From positions 2,046,001-2,110,000 of the forward strand of contig OY292279.1 in the NCBI GenBank assembly GCA_958496175.1: DNA of 64,000 bases, written 5' to 3'. This document shows, piece by piece, positions 36,189 through 48,090 of the stretch. Source of the DNA: Sisyra terminalis. Taxonomy: Eukaryota; Arthropoda; Insecta; Neuroptera; Sisyridae. A program made the position numbers and the translations under genes. Under the pieces are notes generated by a model. That model had not been told where the DNA came from. It did no database searches and was given only the letters and a program-made list of their open reading frames with translations. How positions within the stretch are numbered: the first letter of the stretch is position 1; the number at the start of each line of letters is the position of its first letter.

Positions 36189-36614
36189 TCAATTTTTCAT
36201 TCCTCTTTTGATCATATATTCTTCTTTGACTTGCGGACGATCTTCCACACTTGGCATATTAGGATAAATTCCATGACGTTTTCGGTCCAAACGAACGTGA
36301 TTCTAAAAGAAAACCCAATAAATTTCGATCTACAAACTTAAATCTTTCCACTTGTATAAATTATAACTCATAATCGCAACATAACCTCACCCAAAATTCT
36401 TTGCACGTTTTATAATTTAAAAAGTGTAATTCACATTTACTGTGCTCAAAATTGTTGTCATTTAAACATTTGTACGATAAATTTTGTTCCTAAAATAAAA
36501 AATTTACCAAAATTACTAATGAAAATCAAAGACTTTTATCAACTATGGGATATTATTTACCTTTAAACAAGGATTATCAATTTCTTGGTTTCTCTTTAAA
36601 TTGTTGCGAGACAT
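36189..36614 (-). CDS. CHCHD7: CHCHD7 / COX23-like twin CX9C protein
   Basis: Small intermembrane-space protein of the CHCH family, linked to cytochrome c oxidase/copper assembly and imported by the Mia40 disulfide relay. Three exons on the minus strand, 36614-36561, 36489-36391 and 36302-36189, join in frame to 88 residues; human CHCHD7 has 85. The twin CX9C motifs are complete: C16-x9-C26 (the first split by intron 1) and C38-x9-C48. The stretch HFLNYKTCKEFW is a family signature, and the C-terminus is basic (RLDRKRHGIYPNMPSVEDRP). No N-terminal presequence is seen, as expected. It is divergently oriented to the kinesin gene, about 1 kb away, with a MITE between them. Confidence 0.9.
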
Positions 36615-37603
36615 TTTAAAATGTTAACAATAAAAGATACTTTTTAAATTAATATAAACATTTTTAATCATGAAAAAATTGATGACATTGACGGGAAGAT
36701 ATTTGAGCTGTCAAACGTGCGATTGACAGTTGGACTTGATTAATTTTTTTCAATTTTACCGAAAAGTTTGGAAATATAATTTTTCTATTGAATTTGAATT
36801 TTTTATTCGATAATTCATAAAGTTGAAGCAAAATTATGGTACTGCCATGTAAAATAAATTTATTTATTTGAATTTAACCGCGTATATATACACTTTTAGT
36901 ACTGGTTTTCTACAAGCGTAGCGCTAAAACCAGTGATTTGAATTACTCTTAAGGGTGTTTCACCCCGTGAAAAACAATTAGTTTTCAGGTAGGTGCTACT
37001 TCGATAAGGCCAATGGGAGTCAATAAGCGCCACTAGTAACAATTCTTGGAACTAAAAGCCTTTTATTTGAACGGTCGATTTAAATTGTACTTTGTCTCTT
37101 TTAGAACCATTTAGAACGATATTGCTGTTTCATAATAAAAATAACTATCAACTATTGTTATCTTGCTCTCACTTTAAAACTTCATATCGCTTTGTTTCTC
37201 TTTCCAACGGAAGATAATTTATAAACCCAAGGTTTATAAAATACACAGGTGGCCTCATGGTGGCTACGTGACGTATCCAGAAGAAATTCGTACATATCTT
37301 CAGACTGATTCAAATTTCAAAATTCTTCGTATGACGTCATTTTTTTTTTCTAATGGGACAACCTGTGTAATTTACAAACCTTGGACAAAAGATATGAAAT
37401 AGTTCGACGACAAATCGTTCGTGGCGCTACATTCACTGCGCATGTCTTTTGTATGATAAACAAATTCAAACGGAAATCTTTCAAATAAATGCACTCGTTT
37501 AATTCATATTCCTCGTGACTTTTGTAAAGATTATTTAAGTTTCACCCAACAATTATTCACTATAATTAAATCGAATTATTCTTAGTTTTTTTTTTCGAAT
37601 ATA
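36615..37603. promoter_or_regulatory. Divergent intergenic region CHCHD7 / kinesin-6
   Basis: The 5' flanks of two divergently transcribed genes share this 990-bp spacer, so both promoters should be here. Apart from a MITE (37228-37383) I see no defined element or TATA box I would defend. Confidence 0.4.
37228..37383. mobile_element. MITE-9 copy 2
   Basis: 156-bp element with CAAGGTTTATAAA and complementary TTTACAAACCTTG ends, carrying an internal perfect TGACGTCA. Unlike copies 1, 4 and 5, its flanks (TTATAAACC/GACAAAAGA) show no duplication, so one side has probably been lost or rearranged. Confidence 0.85.
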
Positions 37604-39778
37604 ATGGCCAACAATACAAATGATACGAATAAAACATTCCTGCGTGCAGTTGATCTATCGATAGTGGACGATTGCATGCAAACGGCCAAAGTTAAAAAGA
37701 AAATCGCTTGCAAAAAACTTAACTATGATTCCTATCAGGAAATTACGGAAAATGTAAGTAGAATGAAATGCATTTGATAGTTTTTCACGATATGTTTTTG
37801 TCATTGCAATGGCAAATGCAAGATGAAACCTGTTGCAATATGTTTTTAGGAAGCCAAAAGTTATGAGGTATTCCTTCGTATCAAACCTGGAGCTCGGAAT
37901 GCAGATTTTTGTCGAGTGGAAGACAATTTTACGTTCACCTTTAAAATTGGCAGTTGTTGGAAGCAATATTCGTTCGATTCGATTTTCGATGAAAAAACCA
38001 CACAACTCGATATGTTCAATGCTTGCGTTAAAGCAAATATGCTTAACTTCATTAACGGGAGAAATGTTACGATTATGTCGTACGGAGCATCAGGATCGGG
38101 GAAAACGCATACGATAATGGGAGATTGCTATGAACCAGGACTGATCCCCAGGGCAATTACATATTTGTTCAAAACAATTCCTCCATCTGATTATTTTCCT
38201 GCATTAAAACCATTCGATGGAAATATCGTTCCCATGGACGATGATATGTTCACTATGGAGGTAGAAAAAACAGCGAAATTATTAAATCGTCTTACACCAA
38301 GTGAAAGAAGTACATATAAAAAGACTTTTGAAAATATGGAAACCAAAATGCGAAATCAATCATCCGCGTATTTCCAAGCCGTTGCGGAAAGTGAAATGGT
38401 TTTCGCTGTATGGATTTCCTTTATGGAAATATATAATGATAATATTTATGATTTACTGGTAACCCCGACATTGAATAATTCAAAGTCCAGATTGAAAATT
38501 GGTACTGATAATTCAGGAAAGACACATGTGAAAGGATTGAGTTATTTTCTGGTCACATCTTCGTTGGAAGCCTACAAGGTTCTGCAGTATGGAATTAATA
38601 ATTTAAAATACGCCTCGACTAATGTTAATGATCGTTCAAGTCGTTCCCATTCAATGTTTATAATATCTTTGTTGCAGTGTAACAGAGAAACCACAAAATA
38701 TCAAATCAGTCAATTTACGTTTTGCGATTTAGCAGGATCGGAACGATCCAAACAAACCCTTAATGTTGGCATGCGATTGAAAGAATCAAATAACATTAAC
38801 TCTTCATTGCATGTTTTAAATCGATGTTTACGAGCAATCATCGAAAAACAGGAAAACCCTGAAAGTAAAACAATAATACCATTTCGCGAATCAAAATTAA
38901 CTCAATTCTTTAAGCACGCCTTAACCGGAGAGGAAACCCTCAAAATGATTGTCAACGTTAACTTAAACAACGAGTCAATCGATCTAAATCAACATGTACT
39001 AAATTTCGCCGCGATTGCAAAGAATATATTAGTAATTCCCCAAGAAACCAAAAAACCAAACTCCCGTTTCACCATGTACATAAATCGTGACAGTCGTCTA
39101 GTTCCTCTGGATGATATCCCACTACCAACCAACTCCCAAGTATCAAACGATTCCCTCTTCGACGAATTGGAATCCCTACGAGAATTCTATCGTAACCAAC
39201 CAATTCTAATGGAAATGTACAAGCGAAAGATAAGCGATGAGGCCTACGAAAGTTACAAAAAATTAATGGAAACTCACCAGAAATTCTTAATGGACACCAT
39301 GGCAAAACGAGAGGCGGAACTAAAACGAGAACACGACTCGGAAGTAAGACATTTGAAAAAATTGTTACGTCAAAAACCGGCCACCAAACTCAACGAGTCG
39401 GGCAGCGATGTGGAGGAAGACATCGCCGCAAATTATGAATATCTTCGACAAAAATTCGAACAAGTACGAGCCGAAAAAACGGCACTGGAGTGCCGTTTAA
39501 ATGATATGATAAATTCGCGGCTGCCACGCGATACTATTCCGGAGGATATCGATGAACGTTTGAAAAATCAACAGGCCTTGATAGATGATGCCGAAAAGGA
39601 TTACTTGGAATTGCAGAGCAACTTTTCGGACTTGCAAAAGCACTACGAACAGGCCAGTGTCAAAATTGTTCATTTGGAGGACGAACTAGGTGAGGTGAAA
39701 GACGAGTTGCTGACGTTGAGGGAGGAAAATCGTTGTTTGAAAGAAAAACTTGAACATTTTGAAAGTTTTAAAAATTAA
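37604..39778 (+). CDS. sub: Kinesin-6 motor, Subito/KIF20-like
   Basis: Plus-end microtubule motor of the MKLP2/KIF20 group, acting at the anaphase/meiotic spindle midzone and in cytokinesis. Two exons: 37604-37753 and 37850-39778, 692 residues; Drosophila Subito is somewhat shorter, KIF20A longer. Motor domain about 55-445: P-loop GASGSGKT at 129-136, switch I NVNDRSSRSH at 308-317, switch II DLAGSE at 343-348. A ~65-residue acidic/basic insertion between the P-loop region and EIYNDNIYDLL is the expanded loop 6 typical of kinesin-6. The rest (about 500-692) is charged coiled coil. The ATG in exon 1 is chosen because exon 1 encodes 50 residues in frame; motor similarity starts in exon 2 at EVFLRIKPG. 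KIF20A, KIF20B or subito orthology is inferred. Confidence 0.93.
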
Positions 39779-39900
39779 TGATAGTGAAACTAATGTAAAT
39801 ACTTTGTAAATATGGTACAATTTGTAATTTTTTTTTAACTATATTAAATGTTATACTCTGTTTAAGAGTTGGAAGTTCATTTTTCCCGTTTTAAATTTGG
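39779..39900 (+). other. Kinesin-6 3' UTR
   Basis: Short AT-rich tail after the kinesin stop with an ATTAAA variant poly(A) signal at about 39843. Use of this signal is inferred. Confidence 0.4.
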
Positions 39901-41960
39901 ATAAGTTTGTCAATCAGCACCAAGAAGAAACTCCGGACATCGATGGATTATAGTGAAATACCATATGGTCGGAATTTCTATAGGTTTGTGCTGGTGTTCT
40001 TCGGGAAGGTCTAGAAAGTTCCACGAATACTCCAAATGTAAAAATCTCGTTCGTATCCCAACTGGAAACAATATTCTGTTGTTGATTCCTGAAACACCGC
40101 CAATACTACACAATCGAATTAATGGATAATAATATTTGTCTTATGTCTCAATTTCTTCTTTACTCTTTATGAAAATAATTATTACCTGATGATAACAGTA
40201 AAAAATTGTTGATACGCGTCGTAATAAAGAAGAAATTGAATCATAAGACAAGTATTATTATCCATTAATTTATTGTGGCTCGGAAATAAATAAAATACTT
40301 ATCAATGTTAGACACAATCGAGTATATTATACAAAAAGTCTGCACCTTGTCGGGGTTTCTACCAAACCATCGAAACCGCCTCCAACGTTGATGATTGGCG
40401 ATCATCATAGCGATTTTAAAGTTTTTTTTTTCCGAATCACCCCACGAAGGTTGGCTAACCAGGATGTCCTTTTTCTTCCCAGACCTATTTTTCCTTCCAG
40501 GAGTGATATTTGTTATCAATAACTTCCTCTTCTTTCAAGATATCATAAAAGTTCTGGTGGTATTAAATTTCGTTAGTACTTCTTAATTTCAAACGTAATC
40601 CCTCCAAGGTCTCTTCAGGATTTGATAAGTGCGCTAATTTTATCTTCCAGTCTCTGGATAAGAGTCCATCCTTCCATAAGGTTTAGACTCCTGAGGGATA
40701 TTACCATAAACTTGGTCTTTTTTTAATTTATTTTTATACCGTTAAAATTATCCAAAAGCACTGGAAAGTTCACCGTAGAAGATGCCATGGGAAATTGTCG
40801 TCCACGTTAATAAGCTGGTCATTGATTGATATACTCTCGGTAGCTATAATTTCCGCTTTTGTCATAATCTACGAAAAAAGGATTGAAATGAGTAGAGGAT
40901 AGCATGCAGCCCTATCTCATACCTCGCTTATTTTAATTTCTTTGGTTTCATTGCTGGCGCTACTTGCTACTAGTAAAAGCTCATGAAAGTTGGTGCCGAC
41001 TATACCAATGGCGCTTAGGATTTTCAGCACCGGATGTCCTTTTTCTTCCCAGACCTATTTTTCCTTCCAGGAGTGATATTTCTTAAGCATGTGACCAAAT
41101 AACAATAACTTCCTCTTCTTCAAAGATATCATAAAAGTTTTGGTGGTATTAAATTTCGTTGGTACTTCTTAATTTTAAACGTAAATCTCTTCAGGATTTG
41201 ATAAATGCGATAATTTTTTCTTCCAGTCTCTAGATAAGAGTCCATCTTTCCATAAGGTTTAGACTTTTGGGAGATATTATCATGAACTTGGTCTTCTTTT
41301 TATTATCCAGTAATTATCCAGAAGCACTGGAAAGTCCACCGCAGTAGATGCCATGGGAAATGTGTCGTCCACGTTAATAAACTGGCCATTAATTGATAAA
41401 CTTTCGGTAGCCGTATTTTCCGTTTTCGTCATGATCTACAAAAAAAGGATTGTAATGAGTAGAGGATAACATGCAGCCCTATCTACTTGTTACTAGTAAA
41501 AGCTCACGAAAGTTGGTGCCGACTATACCAATGGCGCTTAGGGTTTTTAGCACCTCACCAAAAGCCTATGAACCCCATAAACATCATAGTTCATATCAAA
41601 GCATCGCTGTATAAATACCTGGAGCTCAATGCATTACGTTCACTAAATCCACTTCGAACTCCAAATTATACCCATGGATTTTTGCTTCGGGCTTATTGTC
41701 CAAAAATGTTCACATATTTTAGCAATTTTTTTCTTGGACAACGTGAAAAATTCTTACATGCACCAGGTTGAATAGTTTATTAAGCAGTCCGATTTCAACA
41801 GCATCCAGCAGCTGGAGAGTACTTATCCTGCATGATAGGCATGGTCCAGGCTGGATGCTCTTCCATTGAGAAGAATCTCAGATCCGGAATCAACATCTTC
41901 ATACCCTTAACGTCCTTAACTATCACAAAAAAACTCCTCAATTTAATTCCATTTCTTCAA
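39901..41960 (-). pseudogene. Decayed LINE reverse transcriptase fragments
   Basis: Remnants of a non-LTR reverse transcriptase on the minus strand, broken by stops and frameshifts. Near 41380-41306 an open stretch reads INVDDT, then MASTAVDFPVLLDN, equivalent to the YADDT active-site region of endonuclease-reverse transcriptases; further sense text matches MQK-type and NITPGRKNRS stretches. Around 40920-40890 lies an RxGCML(S)-like block. Part of it is duplicated (next entry). Clade uncertain (RTE/L1-like rather than the intact Jockey above). Confidence 0.65.
40462..41553. repeat. Tandem duplication (~570 + ~520 bp) in LINE remnant
   Basis: Two direct copies, 40462-41031 and 41032-41553, both starting GGATGTCCTTTTTCTTCCCA and both ending near CCAATGGCGCTTAGG. 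They differ by substitutions and small indels; the second lacks about 50 bp. The repeat begins and ends inside the decayed reverse transcriptase, so the duplication happened after insertion or the copies are two truncated insertions side by side. Confidence 0.85.
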
Positions 41961-42860
41961 AATATCCATCCCTATCACGTAGTATAGAAACTTGCTTCCC
42001 CTTTGTGATAAAAACTTTTTCGCTTATCTTCTTATGTTAGTTGAAGATATCTTCTTCTCTTGTACTATCTTCCATTAGTTTCAAGATCTCTTCCATCTTG
42101 AATATCTTGATCTTTTCGAAAACGCTAGAACTATTTATCATTAAATAAAACGATTTTGTCCTATGGATTAATGAGACCTATCAAATCGTGAAATTTGTCG
42201 ATCACATTGACCTAAACGAATATTTGTTGTAAAGGATAATCATCAATGAAAATACACTCAACATTTCACCATATCTTAGATCTTATAAACATTACTTTAT
42301 TAAGAATAATATTATTACATCGTTAACATTACGATAAACTTATCTACTTGAATTTGAATCAAAAAGCACAAAAAGTTGAACGATTTAAAAAAATATTTCT
42401 GGAAAAACTTTACAAAGAAAAAGTGCTATCAATTTCTTCATTTCCATCATCCTTACACACACACATATATCAGTAATAATATTTACGAAAGGCGACACAT
42501 TCTTATCGATTAACAAACCAAATGTGATACATAACTATTTCAAATATTCGTTTATGTAAACGAGAATCATTTAAGACCTCTTAATGAATTATTACTATTA
42601 ATTATATTAGCATTTAAGCACATCCAATAATACTAAAACACATCATTGGAATGCACTTACTAAAAACTAATCCAATTTCAAATTAAATTAAAAAAAGAAA
42701 GAAAAAAAATAATATGAAAGAATGAATGAAATCTAAACGTTTGGTATTATTATAAAATATATATGAATTTTTTTTTCATCTTTTCTTGAAAAATTCGGAA
42801 AATATTTTCTTTTATAGAATTAAAATTATTATTATTAATAATATGGATTTCGCAATTAAC
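41961..42860. other. H2A.Z 3' flank
   Basis: AT-rich DNA on the 3' side of the H2A.Z gene. TTTATT at 42296-42301 is an AATAAA on the gene's strand and would give a 3' UTR of ~570 nt; this is only a candidate. No other gene seen. Confidence 0.4.
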
Positions 42861-45270
42861 TTAAGCTGGCTGCGTATGTGCTCCTTTCTTGCCGATGAGA
42901 GATTTGTGGATGTGAGGAATAACACCTGCAAACAAAAACAATAAATTTAAATATCAGTGGTAATAAAAAAAAAATTAATACAATAGGAAGTCAATTATTT
43001 GAGTTATGCCCCTGTAAAATTTTAAATCGATTTACGAATTATTAACAAATTAAAAAAAAATTGAAAAGTTGTCATTTTGAACCGCTTTTAAAAAAGTAAC
43101 GATGGATTTTAAATCGTTAACATTTGAACCGTTTATTTTGAAAGTGAGTTAAGTCCATTTCAAGAACAATCTCTATAGCGTTATTATTTTTAACCATAGG
43201 AACATAAGATACTAAGGAGGAGGAGGGAATAATTGGCGTTTTTGTTAACTAAAATGAAATCAGTAACTTCTGAAAACTTGGCAGTTAAATAATGAACATA
43301 TTTTGTTCAAGTTACAAGAAGAATCACTATGTAAGACTGTTCTTGAAATGGACTTACGCCACTATCAAAATAAACGAGGCATTTGCTGGTTTCTACGTAA
43401 ATTGCGTTAAAATTCAGTCCAAATTCATGGACCTTGGGGCATTGTCGTAACCCCTAATTCATTTTCCAAAATACTATCGAAGTAGCTAGAAAGTTCGCAA
43501 TATATTTTGTGCTTCCCAAAGGAAATATTTGGTCAGAGATCTGCCAAATATTTTCACATTTACACCACGGCTTGCATGCCTAATATTGCGTTATGGTCTA
43601 CCAGGAAAAGTTCATAAAATCTTTTGAAATCTTGCAAGCCATGGAGTAGGTGAACTTCCCGATTAACGACTTCGTCGTATTTTGGCTTTTATTTCGAAGA
43701 AAAAAAAATAATATACCTCCTCCAGCGATAGTAGCTTTAATCAGACTGTCCAATTCTTCGTCTCCACGAATGGCCAATTGTAAATGACGAGGAGTGATAC
43801 GTTTCACTTTTAAATCTTTAGATGCATTACCCGCCAACTCCAAAACCTAAAAACAAACCACAATTAGTACAAAATTGATAGAGAGAATGTTTAAGATATC
43901 ATCCGCCATTCAAGGTTTATAAAATACACAGGTAGCCTCATGGTGGTTACGTGACGTATCCAGAAGAAATTCGTACATATCTTCAGACTGATTCAATTTC
44001 AAAATTCTTCGTATGACGTCATTTTTTTTTCTAATGGAGCAACCTGTGTAATTTACAAACCTTGTCTACCATCAAAGTTTATAAATTACACAGGTTGCCC
44101 CATTAGAAAAAAAAAATGATGTCATACGAAGAATTTTGAAATTGATCAATCTGAAGATAAGTACGAATTTCTTCTGGATACGTCACGTAACGCATGAGGC
44201 CCCCTGTGTATTTTATACACCTTGGTCTACCATTAGGTTCAAGATATAGGTAAAAGAATTGTACTACCTCAAGCTGTCCAATTTCTTGACCATAGTTATA
44301 CAAAGATTACTTCAATTCTAAAGGAAATTAATTTGGAAAACAAACTTCTGTAAATTTTCACCACAATGCAGACTTTTTCATTATTTCAGTGGTGGAAACG
44401 TGGTGAACAACAGAAAGTTTACAAAATTTGTTTAAATCAATAAATTAAAAAAAAATTTGAAAATCAAAAGTCCAGTTTACACTGGAGCGTTTCCAGTTCT
44501 TTTGGGTCAGTGTAATTGAGGCTTAAGTGCGCAAAGAAATGCTCTTTTTAAATTTGGCGCCAAAAAATGATGCGACCCAAAGCGCTTGTGGGTGCTATGA
44601 GAAAAATTTGAACAGCACTTTGGTAAAGTAAAGTAAAAAAATGTTGGCACTGGATAATGGGAGCAAGGGAGAAGGAGAGAAAGATGGCAGATTTGGCCGG
44701 TCGTTAATGTTGAGGTGCAACAACCAGCCATTTTGAAAATGTCGCATACCTCAGCCGTCAAGTATTCCAAAATCGCTGCCGAATAAACGGCGGCCGTCGC
44801 ACCCACACGTCCATGGCTGGTCGTTCGATTCTTTAAATGCCTGTGGATTCTCCCGACCGGAAACTAAAAACAAACGGAAAGCATATTGTCAACAACACCA
44901 ATATTTGGGTACACACACATATGCACACACATACAACGCTCCTAACCTAAGAGTGTGTGATCAACTATGGCGTTTTTTTCTTTAATTAGTACAATAATTA
45001 AAATTGTTTTAATTGTCGGAAAATGGGGAGAATTTTCGCCGGAATTCGCTTACCTGTAAACCGGCGCGCGCCGAACGGGACACAGCTTTGGCCTTTGTTT
45101 TTCCAGAGTCCTTGCCTGCTTTGCCACCAGCCTACAAAAACATAAGAATGCCAATGGACTCGGATGTAATTTTTTTTTTTTCTAAATAAACGGAAATTAT
45201 GCGCAAATCTAATTATTCAGCGCATATTTTCCAATGAATCGCATGGAAAAATGCATTGGTTACATACCAT
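42861..45270 (-). CDS. His2Av: Histone H2A.Z variant
   Basis: Replication-independent H2A variant for nucleosomes at promoters. Five coding exons on the minus strand: 45270-45268 (the ATG alone, followed by donor GTATGT), 45131-45054, 44863-44750, 43846-43717 and 42925-42861, 129 residues (human H2A.Z 128). Hallmarks: [11 protein letters not shown] at the N-terminus, [31 protein letters not shown], and the H2A.Z-type [19 protein letters not shown]. The C-terminus is GAHTQPA, without an SQ(E/D/A)φ phosphorylation motif, unlike Drosophila H2Av, which doubles as H2A.X. Introns carry a MITE-245 (43130-43376) and two MITE-9 copies. The introns and unique sequence argue against a replication-dependent histone. 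Confidence 0.96.
43130..43376. mobile_element. MITE-245 copy 1
   Basis: 247-bp element in H2A.Z intron 4. Ends CGTTTATTTTGAAAGTGAGT and near-complement ATCAAAATAAACG; inverted similarity extends about 40 bp inward through GTCCATTTCAAGAACA. Sister copies at 57816 and 61200. Confidence 0.85.
43911..44064. mobile_element. MITE-9 copy 3
   Basis: 154-bp MITE-9 in H2A.Z intron 3, with an internal TGACGTCA. Flanks TCCGCCATT and TCTACCATC match at 6 of 9 positions, compatible with an old, mutated 9-bp duplication. Confidence 0.85.
44073..44224. mobile_element. MITE-9 copy 4, inverted, abutting copy 3
   Basis: 152-bp MITE-9 in the opposite orientation to copy 3, with a perfect 9-bp duplication GTCTACCAT (44064-44072 and 44225-44233). 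The left duplication overlaps the last base of copy 3, so this copy inserted exactly at the edge of copy 3. Confidence 0.88.
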
Positions 45271-45424
45271 TTTCACGATTTCAGTTCAATGTGTGGAAAA
45301 TTATTGATAAGAAAATTGGTTGGCTTACTCGCACACTAACACACGATAAATGCAACTCACTCGTTTGCGGCCAAGCTGAGCGTTGCCCGCCAAACCAAAC
45401 GGATAACGAACGGAAGCGCGCGCA

Positions 45425-45460
45425 TCGTCACGTGACCCAAACGCCACCAATCAGCGTGGC
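45425..45460 (-). promoter_or_regulatory. E-box and CCAAT box upstream of H2A.Z
   Basis: The palindromic E-box GTCACGTGAC (45427-45436) and CCAATCAGCG (45447-45456) lie 157-186 bp upstream of the H2A.Z ATG, in a local GC-rich island (about 45350-45490) that stands out from the AT-rich flanks. Probable core promoter of this housekeeping gene; not experimentally known. Confidence 0.55.
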
Positions 45461-45599
45461 CGCTATGCTTTTATCGAGGATGAGTGGGAAATGCAGACGC
45501 CACGCATAGGACAAGGGTGATATAAACTTTACGTGCGTCTCTGTCTAATAACCCGTTTGGCGTACGTTTCTCTGTCACACACGTGTGACTATTCATGTA

Positions 45600-45929
45600 T
45601 ATTCATAAATTAAATTATATAGGGGTTGTTAATTTTTTTCCTTGTGCTTTCACCAATAAAAGCTGTACTCCATATACTAAATATTAAATATTTCACTCAT
45701 TTTTCCAATAAAAATGCCTGCTTTTCCCGTTTTCTTTCAGATTTAAAAAAATTACAATTACATAGAAATAAAATATAAAATTTTTAAATTTTGGTACCTT
45801 CGGTACCTTATAACTGTAAAAATAATGCTTTGTATTGAGAATTATTCATCCATACAAATAAAATACATAAATAACAAACAAATAGTTTAAAATCTCAGGT
45901 AAAAACTATTTATTTTACTAAGAAAATCG
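45600..45929. other. No gene seen
   Basis: AT-rich spacer between the H2A.Z promoter island and the ~0.5-kb tandem repeat. Nothing recognised. Confidence 0.4.
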
Positions 45930-48090
45930 AGAAATTAACGTTAAAAATCTGAACCCCAACATGCACGATTGCCCTGGTATTTTCGGATGAATCCTCCGAA
46001 AATTTGGACCAAAATATATCTTAAATCTTTTACTTCAACGACAAAAACTTATTTTCCTGGAAAATATTTATTTTTAAGACTATTTCATTCAATAAAAAAC
46101 AGTTGTAATTCCAAGTCAATAAATGGCAACAATTGTAGCCACTTATTTTATTTTAAATCGGAAAATATCAGGAAAATTTCTTTATATCGTACGGCCGGAA
46201 GTTTCTTACTCATTTGAGAACAATTGTTTGTAGAGTTACGCGAAAAATTAGGTATAATCTTCAATTATGATTGACACGATTTTGCTATATTATAATGATT
46301 ATTCAACGTAAGAAAATAGATAAAAAAAGTTTGTTATGCAGGAAATTGATTTCATTTTTCTAAAATGCATAGTTTTAAGATCATTTTCAAAGACAATACA
46401 AGAAGATTCGCCAAAAATTGGGGTAGTTATCTTGCACGGCGGATAAACTGTATAGGTTTTCACCGAAAAAAACCTTGTCTCCAATATTATCCGGCGTGCA
46501 GACTTACAGCCGTATTTTTGAAAGAATCTTCAAAAAATTTGGTTTAGAATATTTTTTAAATCTTTTACTCCATTAATAAAGAGTAATTGTTCAGGAATTT
46601 ATTTATGTTATATAATAAAAAGACGTAAAAAAAAGGTGTGATGTCAGTCAATATATGGCAACTTGGTTGCCATTTGGTTTAGTTTAAATTGGAAAATATC
46701 AGAAAAATGACTTCATTAGGTAAAACCAAACAATGTTTAATCATTTTAAAACCAATTTAGGTAAATTTTTTCAAGAAATTAGTTATTATGATTGACACAA
46801 ATTAGCTTTATTATAATGTTTACAAGTTTTATAAATTTTGATTTGGAAATTTGGTTTCAATTATCTAAAGTGTATAGAGTTGAGATCATTTTAAAAGAAA
46901 TTCTGTGAAAATTAGCCACAAAATGGGGCAGTTATTTTAAACGGCGGATAAACTGTATAGGTTTTCACCGAAAAAACATTGCCTCCAACAATATCCGGCG
47001 TGGAGAATTGCAGCGTTATTTTTGAATTAATTTTCAAAAAAATTTGGTTCAAAATATAGCTTTAATCTTTAACTCTAACAATAAAAACTAATTTTGCAGG
47101 AACTTATTTATTTTAAGTTTATTTTATACAATTAAAGAACGTCAAAAAATAGGATTGACTCAAGTCAATATATGGCAACAAATATTGCCATTTGCTTTAA
47201 TTTAAATAGGAAAATATCAGAAAATGTCTTCATTACGTAAAGCCAAATATTTCTTATTAATTTTAAAACAAATTTTGTTCAAGTCTATGCCAAAAATAAG
47301 AAATAATCTTGAATGGTGATTGATACAAATTTGCTGTATTATAATCAATATTCAACTTGCAATATGAAGTTAAAAAGAGTTGTTGTTTGAGCAATTAGTT
47401 TAATTTTTCTAAAATTAATAGTGTTGAGATCATTTTTAGAGAAATTTCATAAAATTTTGCCAAAAAATGAGGTAGTTATCTTACACGGCGGATAAACTCT
47501 ATATTAAGTTTTCACCCAAAAAATATTGCCTCCAACATTATCCGGCGTACAAAATTGCAGCGTTATTTTTGAATAAATCTTCTGAAAATTTGTTTTGAAA
47601 TGTAGCTTTAAACTTTAACTCTAACGATATAAACTCATTTTCCTGAAATTCATTTATTTTCCGATTATTTTATACGTTAAAAAGACGTCAAAAAACCGGT
47701 GTAATCCAAGTCAATAAAAGGTCAATAATTGTCGTCATTTGGTTTGGTTTAAAGAGGAAAATATCAGGAAAATTTGTTGATTTCGTAAAACTAAATAGTT
47801 TTGGATCATTTTACAACAAATTTTGTTATAGTCTATGTCAAAAACATGATATAATCTTGAGTTATGATTATTGTATAAATCTTTATTTAACTCAAAAAAA
47901 ATAAATAAAAAAGCTAATGGTTTGGAAAATTGGTTTCATTATTCTAAAGTGTATAGTCTTGAGATGATTTTAAACGAAATTCCATGAAGATTGACGCAAA
48001 AATGGGGCAGTTATCTAACATTACGGATTAACTGTATAGATTTTCACCCAAAAAAACCAGGCCTCCAACAGTATATGGAAAGGGGTTGAA
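45930..48090. repeat. Degenerate ~0.5-kb tandem repeat, ~4 copies
   Basis: Diverged head-to-tail units with landmarks at 46437, 46940, 47488 and ~48020 (GGCGGATAAACTGTATAGGT or variants), spacing about 500-550 bp. A partial copy starts near 45960. Each full unit has CGGCGGATA and, ~50 bp on, TATCCGGCGT in inverted orientation, plus GTCAATATATGGCAAC and GGAAAATATCAG. No reading frame is kept between units, so this looks like a minisatellite or decayed transposon array rather than a gene family. Confidence 0.8.

Noticed and set aside
43598..44303. Extended minus-strand frames around H2A.Z exons
   Set aside because: They read through splice sites into introns or MITE sequence; only the spliced exons are real.
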